NCBI GenBank assembly: GCA_034506455.1
Contig: JAPDPN010000013.1
Coordinates: 1 to 41,206, forward strand
Source of the DNA: Fontimicrobium_A sp034506455
Lineage (GTDB): Bacteria; Zhuqueibacterota; Zhuqueibacteria; Residuimicrobiales; Krinioviventaceae
Reading direction: 5' to 3'
DNA: 41,206 nucleotides
A program made the translations under genes and the position numbers. Positions 24,993 through 32,493 of the stretch are shown piece after piece. Positions within the stretch are counted from its first letter, which is position 1; each line of letters opens with the position of its first letter. The notes under the pieces were generated by a model that worked only from the letters and a program-made list of their open reading frames with translations, did no database searches and had not been told where the DNA came from.

Positions 24993-25541
24993 ATGAGTTG
25001 GTTTGTCGAAAAGGCGCGTTCGCTTCGTCTCTTGAGTTATCAGTCCATTTCCAAAAGAGAAAAAAAATTTCGGGCTTTGGATTTGGGGCAGACGATTAGG
25101 TCGGCCAAACGGGTCTGCTTTTGTTTGCCGGCGTTGCAGGAGAGCCTTGATGCCGCCGGTCGGATGGTTGAACAATTTTCCCGCTCGTTTCCAGACTGCG
25201 AGGCTGTCCTTCTCACCTTTTACGAGGGCGGAATACGCCAATGGTTTAGGGCGCAGCAGGTGATTCTGGTGAGACCGGAGGATTTGAACTGGTACGGCCA
25301 TCCAAAGACTTCGTTGCTCAAACGGGCGGGTGGTCGCACGTTCGACTTGGCGCTCGACCTCAATATCGCCTATGATTTCACCAGCTTGGCGACGATCTGG
25401 CAGACGGATGCTCTTTTGCGGATCGGCTTTTATGATCCGATTCGGGAACCGTTCTACAGCTTTATGTTTCATCCTCATCCCGAGACGCCTGCCGAAAAGG
25501 CCTATCAACAATTTTTTAACCTGCTCGTTCAATTCAAATAA
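24993..25541 (+). CDS. Unknown 182-residue protein, DUF6913-like
   Basis: Not confidently recognised. It begins MSWFVEKARSLRLLS with a basic helix, then has a segment of alternating hydrophobic strands and helices (KRVCFCLPALQESLDAAGRMV, quoted in part as VCFCLPALQESLD). A second half has FDLALDLNIAYDFTSLATIW and LLRIGFYDPIREPFY. That half resembles small Bacteroidota proteins grouped as DUF6913, which look like a trimmed GT-B or family 9 glycosyltransferase N-domain (recalled similarity, not searched). No signal peptide or membrane segment is seen. AAGGAAAG lies about eight bases before the ATG; an in-frame ATG at 24918 has poor support. It sits between envelope genes and aspS. Confidence 0.6.
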   Translation: MSWFVEKARSLRLLSYQSISKREKKFRALDLGQTIRSAKRVCFCLPALQESLDAAGRMVEQFSRSFPDCEAVLLTFYEGGIRQWFRAQQVILVRPEDLNWYGHPKTSLLKRAGGRTFDLALDLNIAYDFTSLATIWQTDALLRIGFYDPIREPFYSFMFHPHPETPAEKAYQQFFNLLVQFK

Positions 25542-25628
25542 TATCTCTTGAAATTCTATTTTGGCTGTTTTGAAGCTCGGCAAAGTAAAGTGATCAAGAC
25601 GGATGAGCTGGTCAAAGGGTAAAATGCT

Positions 25629-27383
25629 ATGAAATGGAAAAGGACACATCGTTGCGGTGAATTGAACCGCACTCATGCCGGTGAAAAAGTGGTTTTGATG
25701 GGATGGATCGCCGGTCGACGCGATCACGGCGGCATTATTTTCATCGATCTGCGCGATCGTTGGGGGATTGTTCAGATCAACATCGGGCCGGAATCAGCCG
25801 CCTATGAGCAGGCCAAGCGTCTGCGCAACGAATGGGTGGCGGCGTTCAAGGGAACCGTGGTGCTTCGCCCCGCCGGAATGGTTAATCCGAACCTGGCCAC
25901 CGGCGAGATCGAGGTGCTGGCGGATGAGATCGACGTTCTCAATACCTCACAAACACCTCCGTTTTTGATCACCAATGAGGTGACGGTAACCGAAGACCTG
26001 CGACTTAAATACCGCTATTTGGACCTGCGCCGACCCGAAATGCAGCGCAATCTCATTTTGCGCCATCAAACGGCGCAGACGGTGCGACGTTATTTTAACA
26101 GCCTCGACTTTTTAGAGATCGAAACTCCTTTTTTGATGAAGAGCACCCCTGAGGGCGCCAGGGACTTTCTGGTTCCCAGCCGGATTTGGCACGGCAAATT
26201 CTTTGCGTTGCCTCAGTCGCCGCAGACCTACAAGCAGCTGCTGATGATTTCCGGCTTTGACCGCTATTACCAAATCGTCCGCTGTTTCCGTGACGAAGAT
26301 TTGCGAGCCGACCGTCAGCCAGAATTTACCCAGATCGACGTCGAAATGAGTTTTGTTGATGAACAGGACGTGATGGGCGTGATGGAAGGTTTGATGCAGA
26401 CGATTTTCAAAGAGGTTTTGGGTAAAGACATTTCGACACCGTTCCCGCGCCTTACCTACGACGAGGCAATGGAAAAGTACGGCATCGATCGCCCCGATCT
26501 GCGTTACGGTATGGAAATACATACTGTCTCCGAGGTGGTGCGCGATTGTGAATTCAAGGTTTTTTCCGATGCGGTCAAATCAGGCCGAACGGTGGCCGGC
26601 ATCTGTGCCCCGGGTTGCGCCGGCTATTCCCGTAAACAGCTCGACGATCTGACCGAATGGGCAAAAAAGCGCGGCGCCGGAGGATTGGCGGCAATCAAGG
26701 TCGTTGAGGGCAGATTGGAGGGTTCCCTGGCCAAATACTTTAACGAAGCACAAGCTGCGGCTTTATTGCAGGAATTCAAGGCTGCCGACGGCGATCTGCT
26801 GCTGTTATGCGCCGAAGAACGGGATGTTGCGCGCCGCATTTTGGCCGAACTTCGCAACGAAATGGCGGCGCGGCTTAATTTGATCGATCCTTCCGTCTTT
26901 CATTTTTCCTGGATCGTCGATTTTCCGCTGCTTGAATGGAGCGCCGAAGAGGGCCGCTGGGTGGCGCTGCATCATCCGTTCACATCGCCGGTACCTGAGG
27001 ATGAAGAGAAACTGCTGACAGATCCCGGCCACGTACGCGCTCGGGCGTACGACATGGTCATCAACGGCATCGAGGCGGGAGGCGGCAGCATTCGAATTCA
27101 CAAACCTGAGCTGCAAAAGCGTATGTTCGAAGCGCTCAAGATATCGGAAGAGGAATCGCAGCAGAAATTCGGATTTTTATTGGAGGCTTTGCAGTACGGT
27201 GCACCGCCGCACGGCGGGATCGCATTCGGTTTCGATCGGCTGGTTATGCTTTTGGCCGGTCGGTCATCAATTCGCGATGTGATCGCTTTTCCCAAGACGA
27301 CGACTGCTTCCTCGCTGATGGACGGCGCACCCTCCGAAGTCGATCCGAAGCAGCTCGTCGAGTTGGGTCTCCGGCTCCGTTAA
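25629..27383 (+). CDS. aspS: Aspartyl-tRNA synthetase, probably non-discriminating
   Basis: Class II synthetase of 584 residues, bacterial type with the GAD insertion domain. The N-terminal OB fold reads VVLMGWIAGRRDHGG and IFIDLRDRWGIVQ. The catalytic core has LPQSPQTYKQLLM, FRDEDLRADRQPEFTQID, and the C-terminal GIAFGFDRLVML. Residue H33 aligns with His31 of the Pseudomonas aeruginosa enzyme, a determinant of relaxed tRNA specificity, where discriminating E. coli AspRS has Leu. This suggests that it also charges tRNA-Asn, which would need the GatCAB amidotransferase (inference). AAGGG lies upstream of the ATG at 25629. No terminator is visible before the tandem promoters that follow. Confidence 0.97.
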   Translation: MKWKRTHRCGELNRTHAGEKVVLMGWIAGRRDHGGIIFIDLRDRWGIVQINIGPESAAYEQAKRLRNEWVAAFKGTVVLRPAGMVNPNLATGEIEVLADEIDVLNTSQTPPFLITNEVTVTEDLRLKYRYLDLRRPEMQRNLILRHQTAQTVRRYFNSLDFLEIETPFLMKSTPEGARDFLVPSRIWHGKFFALPQSPQTYKQLLMISGFDRYYQIVRCFRDEDLRADRQPEFTQIDVEMSFVDEQDVMGVMEGLMQTIFKEVLGKDISTPFPRLTYDEAMEKYGIDRPDLRYGMEIHTVSEVVRDCEFKVFSDAVKSGRTVAGICAPGCAGYSRKQLDDLTEWAKKRGAGGLAAIKVVEGRLEGSLAKYFNEAQAAALLQEFKAADGDLLLLCAEERDVARRILAELRNEMAARLNLIDPSVFHFSWIVDFPLLEWSAEEGRWVALHHPFTSPVPEDEEKLLTDPGHVRARAYDMVINGIEAGGGSIRIHKPELQKRMFEALKISEEESQQKFGFLLEALQYGAPPHGGIAFGFDRLVMLLAGRSSIRDVIAFPKTTTASSLMDGAPSEVDPKQLVELGLRLR

Positions 27384-27435
27384 TGGGAAAGAAACGTGTA
27401 AAGATATGACAATATATGATAATTCTATTTTTCAC

Positions 27436-27464
27436 TTGACAATAAGATGGGTTTTTTGTAAAAT
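27436..27464 (+). promoter_or_regulatory. Strong sigma70-like promoter P1 of the lipoprotein/LysM pair
   Basis: TTGACA (27436-27441), 17-base spacer, TAAAAT (27459-27464). The -35 is a perfect consensus and the -10 differs at one or two positions. Predicted start near 27471, leader about 57 bases. Confidence 0.65.
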
Positions 27465-27467
27465 GAC

Positions 27468-27496
27468 TTGACATAGAGGGCGCTGTACAGTAAAAG
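27468..27496 (+). promoter_or_regulatory. Second promoter P2 of the lipoprotein/LysM pair
   Basis: TTGACA (27468-27473), 17-base spacer, TAAAAG (27491-27496), 32 bases downstream of P1. The -35 is perfect and the -10 is weaker. Predicted start near 27503, leader about 25 bases, just ahead of the AAGGAGGTG ribosome site. Confidence 0.5.
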
Positions 27497-27527
27497 CACG
27501 TAACTGTCGAAAGGAGGTGTAGCATTG

Positions 27528-27794
27528 ATGCGTAAAAAAAGCATGGCGGCCATGATGGTGATTGTGCTGCTGGCGGCGGTTTTTGTGATGACGGGATGTA
27601 CCAAATATGCCAAGCAGGAACAATTGCAAAAATTGGAAGAGACCAAGTCGGCGGCTTTGGCGGCTGAAAAGTCGTTGAACGACTGCAAAGCGGAAACAGC
27701 CAAATTGGAAGGCGAATTGGCGAAGCAAAAGCAGGCGTTGGAGGACATGAAGGCCGAGAAAGAGACGGTTTCCAAACGTCTTGCAGAGATGTAA
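27528..27794 (+). CDS. Small coiled-coil lipoprotein (Lpp-like)
   Basis: Exported lipoprotein of 88 residues. The signal peptide ends in the lipobox VMTGC, so C24 is lipidated and becomes mature residue 1. The remaining 65 residues form one continuous coiled coil with core positions (mature numbering) L13, T16, A20, A23, L27, C30, T34, L37, L41, L48, M51, V58, L62 and M65. The second cysteine C53 (mature C30) lies in the core after AAEK. AAGGAGGTG gives a near-perfect ribosome site; a TTG one codon upstream is a less likely start. Two tandem promoters suggest high expression. It resembles Braun lipoprotein in size and shape but lacks the terminal lysine used for peptidoglycan linkage. It probably pairs with the LysM protein 38 bases downstream. 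Confidence 0.85.
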   Translation: MRKKSMAAMMVIVLLAAVFVMTGCTKYAKQEQLQKLEETKSAALAAEKSLNDCKAETAKLEGELAKQKQALEDMKAEKETVSKRLAEM

Positions 27795-27832
27795 GAGAGT
27801 CATGAACCTGAAAAAATGTTGGAGCAAAATCC

Positions 27833-28681
27833 ATGAAAGAGACCAGTAAACTTGCTGTATTAATCGTGACGGCTCTTGCTCTGACTTTGGGCGCTTCCCT
27901 CTCCTTCGCTCAGGCCAAAATGACGATGGCAGAGTACAACAAGCAGATGGCCGAATGGCAGGCGCGGTTGGAAGCCGCCGAAAAGGGCAAGGTCGAATGT
28001 GCCGCAAAAAATGAATCGCTGAAAAAGCAGATCGGCGAGGTAAAGGCACAAACCGATCAAGTTTGGAAAGAGATCCTGGCGCTGATCGGAGCGGATCAGG
28101 CTGCCGTGGATGCGTTTCGTGCAGAATTGAAGGCGTTGGACGCCAAATGCGATGGGCTCTTGGCACTCAGCCCGGAAGAGCTGTTCAAAAAACGCGCCGA
28201 CGTCAAGGAAATCGAAGCTAAACTGGCCGAGTTGAAAAAGAACCGGATCGCGGTTTTGAGCGAGATGCAAAAGCTCATCGCCCAGATCGAGGGCAAGCTG
28301 GCACAGATCAAGAGCAAGATGCCCAAAGCGATCTATGACACCTACACTGTAGTCGTCGGCGATTATCTGTGGAAGATATCCGGCAAGAAAGACATTTACA
28401 ACGATCCGATGCAGTGGATGCGGATCTATTCCTATAATCGCGATCAGATCAAGAATCCCGACCTCATCTATCCGAATTGGGTGCTCAAGATTCAGCGCGA
28501 ATGCGGGCCGGATGAATACCTGGTGGCCAAGGGCGACTATCTCCAGAAAATCGCCGCCAATCCGCAGGTGCTTGGCGATCCGACCTCCTGGACCAAGATT
28601 TACGAGAAGAACAAAGACATTATCGGCGATGATCCGAATCTGATCTTCCCGCATACGGTGCTGATTATTCCGAAGAACTAG
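27833..28681 (+). CDS. Periplasmic coiled-coil protein with two LysM domains
   Basis: Exported protein of 282 residues. The signal peptide ends SLSFA/QAKM, so mature residue 1 is probably Q27. A coiled coil covers about 30-165. Its first part has core positions (mature numbering) M13, W16, L20, A23, C30, N34, L37, I41, V44, V51 and I55, with AAEK just before C30. Two LysM-type modules follow: YTVVVGDYLWKISGK to WVLKI (about 168-215) and YLVAKGDYLQKIAAN to TVLIIP (about 224-281), each with the WxxIY element typical of LysM-containing envelope proteins. LysM binds peptidoglycan glycan chains. It shares a transcript with the lipoprotein and ends 21 bases before a strong terminator. The pair may tether outer membrane to cell wall (inference). 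Confidence 0.85.
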   Translation: MKETSKLAVLIVTALALTLGASLSFAQAKMTMAEYNKQMAEWQARLEAAEKGKVECAAKNESLKKQIGEVKAQTDQVWKEILALIGADQAAVDAFRAELKALDAKCDGLLALSPEELFKKRADVKEIEAKLAELKKNRIAVLSEMQKLIAQIEGKLAQIKSKMPKAIYDTYTVVVGDYLWKISGKKDIYNDPMQWMRIYSYNRDQIKNPDLIYPNWVLKIQRECGPDEYLVAKGDYLQKIAANPQVLGDPTSWTKIYEKNKDIIGDDPNLIFPHTVLIIPKN

Positions 28682-28702
28682 TTACGTGTTTGTACAGTGA
28701 TC

Positions 28703-28747
28703 AAAACTCTCAGTTTGATAAGCAATTATCAGGCTGAGAGTTTTTTT
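28703..28747 (+). terminator. Intrinsic terminator after the LysM gene
   Basis: Eleven-base-pair stem AAAACTCTCAG (28703-28713) with CTGAGAGTTTT (28734-28744), a smaller inner GATAA/TTATC stem in the loop, and a T-run to 28747. It separates the lipoprotein/LysM unit from phoH. Confidence 0.9.
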
Positions 28748-28775
28748 ATTAAGGGATTTTCGGAGAAGTGAACGA

Positions 28776-29780
28776 TTGAATCAAACGAACGAGGTTATTG
28801 AAAAGAAAATCTATTTAAAGGGGATCGACCCGATTTTTTTCTACGGAGCTCAAGACGCCAACCTGCTTTTCCTTGAGCAGTTCCTCAATGCGCGCATTGT
28901 TGCGCGCGGAAACGAAATCCTCCTTCGCGGCAGCGAGGAAGACGTGGCGCAGGCGGAGCGGATCGTCAATGAGCTGATCTTTATCGTCAATCGTAAAGGA
29001 GCGGTCAATACCGACGACATCGAGACGGTCGCACGTCTTTCGGACTGGAAAAATCGGCCCTCGCAGGAGCCGGAAAGAATGATTTATTTTACCAAAAACG
29101 GCGCAATCAAGCCGAAATCCCCAGGACAGGAGAAATATTGGCAGGCCGTGCAAAAGAACGACATCGTTTTTGCCATCGGACCGGCCGGGACCGGAAAGAC
29201 CTTTTTGGCCGTGGCAATGGCTTTGGCGTTTTTGCGGGATAAAGCGGTCGATCGAATCATTCTTTGCCGACCTGCGGTGGAAGCAGGCGAAAGCCTGGGG
29301 TTCCTGCCCGGTGATCTGCGCGAAAAGGTCGATCCCTATCTTCGGCCTCTGTATGATGCTTTGTTCGACATGGTCTCCGCCGACAAGCTGCGCAAGATGA
29401 TGCAGGATCAGATCATCGAGATCGTGCCGCTCGCCTACATGCGCGGCCGCACCCTCAACAGCTGCTTTGTTATCCTTGACGAGGCTCAGAACAGCACTTC
29501 AGCGCAGATGAAGATGTTTCTCACCCGCCTGGGGCCGAATTCGCACGCCATCATCACCGGCGATATTACGCAAATCGATCTGCCGAGCAAAACGGTTTCC
29601 GGCCTGGTGGAGATACAGGAAATTCTGCAGGGAATCGACGGGATCGAATTTGTCTATCTGACCGAGCGGGATGTCGTCCGCCACCGCCTGGTGAGGGAAA
29701 TCATCAAGGCCTACGAACAGTTCAACGGCAGGAGCGCCAAAGCCGATGCGGCGGAAGGCGCCTCAGGGAACAGCGGATGA
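28776..29780 (+). CDS. phoH: PhoH family ATPase
   Basis: Cytoplasmic P-loop ATPase of the PhoH/YbeZ family, 334 residues, linked in other bacteria to RNA metabolism together with YbeY. An N-terminal KH-like region lies at about 10-75 (LLFLEQFLNARIVARGN, then LLRGSEEDV). The ATPase core has Walker A GPAGTGKT (135-142), ILCRPAVEAGESLGFLPGD, YMRGRTLN and Walker B FVILDEAQN (D235, E236). The start is TTG at 28776 with GGAG about ten bases upstream. The gap after the preceding terminator is too short to show a clear promoter. The stop overlaps the pgpH start as ATGA, and ybeY follows, as in many genomes. Confidence 0.95.
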   Translation: MNQTNEVIEKKIYLKGIDPIFFYGAQDANLLFLEQFLNARIVARGNEILLRGSEEDVAQAERIVNELIFIVNRKGAVNTDDIETVARLSDWKNRPSQEPERMIYFTKNGAIKPKSPGQEKYWQAVQKNDIVFAIGPAGTGKTFLAVAMALAFLRDKAVDRIILCRPAVEAGESLGFLPGDLREKVDPYLRPLYDALFDMVSADKLRKMMQDQIIEIVPLAYMRGRTLNSCFVILDEAQNSTSAQMKMFLTRLGPNSHAIITGDITQIDLPSKTVSGLVEIQEILQGIDGIEFVYLTERDVVRHRLVREIIKAYEQFNGRSAKADAAEGASGNSG

Positions 29781-32047
29781 ATATCCTCAATCGGCTCAAA
29801 ACTCTCAACGAAGAGCGGCGCCTTTTTCCCGAGACGACGCGTGTCTCTTTTCGAGAGCATCGTCAAAAAATCGTCGGTATCGTACTGCTTGCAGCCGCCA
29901 TAACCGCTTTTTTCCCGCGGGGAAAATCCTTCGAATTCGCCGATCTTAAAGAAGGACAAGTGTATATCGGCGAAGAGATCATCGCTCCGTTTACCTTTCC
30001 GGTTTTAAAAAGTCAGGAAGAATACCAAAACGACGTCGAAGCGGCGCGGCGATCGGTGGTTCCCGTATTCGTGCGACGGGAGGACATTACCAAAGAGCAA
30101 TTGCTGCGATTGAATCATTTCTTTCAAAGTGCCGAAGCAGCGATAAAGAGCAGAGCTGCAACAATCGACCAGCTGCGGGTTGTCTTTAATTCTTTTCAGA
30201 TCGCCTATTCGGATCAGGACCTGCAGTTTTTGCTGGGAATGACCCCGCCGTCTGTTTCGCGCGGTTCAGAGCTGCAAAGGACGGCCGCTCTGCGCCGCAT
30301 TGCCGATGCCGTGACGCCGCTGGTGCAGGAAAAGCTGACCGTCGGAATTTTGGATGCGGGCAAACCCGATCTTGCCGGCCGCGATGAAGTCTCGGTTAGA
30401 GTAGGCGATCGAGAGACGCTCGAATCGCTCAAGTATGTGCAGGACCTTGCTGAAGCCGGTGCAAATTTGTTGAAGGCGCTGCGGAATTCGGGTCTTACGG
30501 AAGAAGAGGTCAAGATCGCCTATCATGTCGGTTCTGCGTTCCTAAAACCCAATCTTCTTTTCGACAAAATCGAGACGGAAAGCCGAATTGCCGACCGCGT
30601 CGGTAATGTACCCTTAGCCAAAGATCAAGTGCTTGAGGGCGAGCGAATCATTGACAGTCATCAGCGGTTGACGCGACAACACCTGGAAAAACTGCACTCT
30701 TTGGCGGTCGCCAAGGCGGAACGGAACGAAATGGCCGGCTTTTTTTCCAATGCGGCACCGGTTCTCGGCAAATTTCTGCTGGTTCTGGCCCTTTTGACGG
30801 TCCTCGCCGTCTATCTTTTTCGCGAAGAGGAGGCTATCTTCAACAGTGAGAAAAAGCTGGGCCTCATTGCACTCAATTTGCTCCTCCTGGTAATCATTGC
30901 CTATCTGGTCAACCGTTTCGCCGTCGATCCGCTTGTCATTCCGACCGCAGCTTTTTCGATGGCCGTGACGATCTTTTTCGGTGCTCGAGTGGGGATAATG
31001 ACGACCCTTGTCGCCGCGCTGCTGCTGGGCGCAATGCGGGGCAATGAATATGCTTTGGTCTTTGTTTCGCTAACAACCGGTATGGCGGCCGTGCAGACGG
31101 TACGCAAAGTACGAAGAAGGGATTGGATCATTCGTTCCGGTCTATTGACTGCAGGTGCTTATCTGGCAACCATCATTATTCTGAGCCTCGTCGCTTATGC
31201 GCCCCTGGGCAAGTTTTTCCGCAATGCTTCCATCGGCGTCTTGAACGGTTTTCTCGCTCCCGGCCTCGCTTATTTGATGATTATTGTCTTTGAGTCGATG
31301 TTTGACCTCACGACGGATATGACGCTTTTAGAATTGTCGGATTTCAATCACCCGCTTTTGCGAAGGCTGCTGCTCAACGCGCCGGGGACCTATCACCACA
31401 GTTATCTGGTGGCTTTATTGTCGGAAGCAGCCGTAGAAGCTTTGGGCGGCAACGCTCTCCTGGCGCGAGTCGGGGCGCTTTATCATGATGTCGGCAAGTT
31501 GGAAAAATCTGAATATTTTATCGAAAACCAGACCAGCGGCAGGAATCCCCAGGAAAAATTGGCGCCGACGATGAGCGCTCTTATCCTTGCCAACCACGTT
31601 CGTAAAGGATTAGAAATTGCCAATGAATACGGCCTGCCCAAAGAGCTGGAAGCCTTTATTCAACAGCATCACGGTACGTCGTTGATGAGTTATTTTTATC
31701 AAAAGGCCTTGGATATGGGGACGGAGGCTGTTTCGGAAAATGAATTTCGCTACCCCGGCCCGCGGCCGAAAACGTTGGAAACGGCGGTCGTCATGCTGGC
31801 GGATTCGGTCGAAGCGGCCTCGCGAACGCTCAAAGACCCGCCGCCGAATCGCGTACGGAACCTTATCGAACAGATAATCGACGAGCGCTTTAAGAGCGGC
31901 GAACTCGACGATTCACCTTTGACGCTGCGAGACTTGTCAAAGATTGTCAATGCCTTTCATAAAGTGCTCATCGGACGTTTCCACGGGCGGGTTGATTATC
32001 CAAGCACCATCAATAGGGAAAATGGAAAAGAGCAGACACAAAATTAA
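29777..32047 (+). CDS. pgpH: PgpH-type 7TM-HD phosphodiesterase (probable cyclic-di-AMP hydrolase)
   Basis: Membrane-bound HD-domain phosphodiesterase, 756 residues. One N-terminal membrane segment (about 32-46) leads to an extracytoplasmic 7TMR-HDED domain (about 55-315), then seven membrane segments (about 322-508) and a cytoplasmic HD domain. The metal-binding residues are in TYHHSYLV (about 540) and LYHDVGK (H570, D571), followed by ANHVRKG and QQHHGTS. PgpH in Listeria hydrolyses cyclic-di-AMP, and by family the same is expected here; no diadenylate cyclase is in the window. The start overlaps phoH by four bases, and the end overlaps ybeY by 26 bases. Confidence 0.93.
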   Translation: MNILNRLKTLNEERRLFPETTRVSFREHRQKIVGIVLLAAAITAFFPRGKSFEFADLKEGQVYIGEEIIAPFTFPVLKSQEEYQNDVEAARRSVVPVFVRREDITKEQLLRLNHFFQSAEAAIKSRAATIDQLRVVFNSFQIAYSDQDLQFLLGMTPPSVSRGSELQRTAALRRIADAVTPLVQEKLTVGILDAGKPDLAGRDEVSVRVGDRETLESLKYVQDLAEAGANLLKALRNSGLTEEEVKIAYHVGSAFLKPNLLFDKIETESRIADRVGNVPLAKDQVLEGERIIDSHQRLTRQHLEKLHSLAVAKAERNEMAGFFSNAAPVLGKFLLVLALLTVLAVYLFREEEAIFNSEKKLGLIALNLLLLVIIAYLVNRFAVDPLVIPTAAFSMAVTIFFGARVGIMTTLVAALLLGAMRGNEYALVFVSLTTGMAAVQTVRKVRRRDWIIRSGLLTAGAYLATIIILSLVAYAPLGKFFRNASIGVLNGFLAPGLAYLMIIVFESMFDLTTDMTLLELSDFNHPLLRRLLLNAPGTYHHSYLVALLSEAAVEALGGNALLARVGALYHDVGKLEKSEYFIENQTSGRNPQEKLAPTMSALILANHVRKGLEIANEYGLPKELEAFIQQHHGTSLMSYFYQKALDMGTEAVSENEFRYPGPRPKTLETAVVMLADSVEAASRTLKDPPPNRVRNLIEQIIDERFKSGELDDSPLTLRDLSKIVNAFHKVLIGRFHGRVDYPSTINRENGKEQTQN

Positions 32048-32465
32048 GCTTGCCGCGTCGGGAAGGAGCGTCAGGATTCAACGCCCGCAGCTCATCGATA
32101 TGATACGTCGCATCCTCGATGAGGAGTGTCCTGCGGAAGCATGGCGCATTACGGTGATTTTTGTCGATAAAGACCGCATTATTGAATTGAATCGACAATT
32201 CTTTCAGAAAGACGAGCCGACAGATGTCATCGCTTTTGATTTGAGCGACGACGAGCGCCATCGGGAGGGCGAAATCTATATCTGCGTCGATACGGCGGCC
32301 GAAAACGCCGCTTTTTACGGCGTCACGCTCGAAAACGAGCTTTTCAGATTGGCGGCGCACGGCGCTCTGCACTTGGCCGGCTATGACGACGGAGATGCAG
32401 ATTCCAGAAAACAGATGACTGCCCTGGAGAACAAAGCTCTTGAATATGTTTTTGGTTCTTTATAA
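32022..32465 (+). CDS. ybeY: Endoribonuclease/rRNA maturation factor YbeY, Asp-ligand variant
   Basis: Metal-dependent RNase involved in 16S rRNA 3' maturation and ribosome quality control, 147 residues. The UPF0054 motif reads HGALHLAGYDD, with H113 and H117 but D123 where Proteobacteria and Firmicutes have the third histidine (HX3HX5H). As I recall, Bacteroidota YbeY proteins also have Asp at this position. Upstream are the usual LNRQFFQKDEPTDVIAFDL and GEIYICVDTA. The ATG at 32022 with AGGGA upstream fits the family N-terminus; a frame beginning at 31944 inside pgpH does not. It overlaps pgpH by 26 bases, so translation is probably coupled. Confidence 0.93.
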   Translation: MEKSRHKIKLAASGRSVRIQRPQLIDMIRRILDEECPAEAWRITVIFVDKDRIIELNRQFFQKDEPTDVIAFDLSDDERHREGEIYICVDTAAENAAFYGVTLENELFRLAAHGALHLAGYDDGDADSRKQMTALENKALEYVFGSL

Positions 32466-32493
32466 TTTTTTATAAGAATTTCGAGGGAGCTTA

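Noticed and set aside
21127..25541. A complete type IX secretion cluster
   Set aside because: Only PorD-like and PorV-like candidates are present; no PorK/L/M/N, SprA or C-terminal sorting domain is seen in the window.
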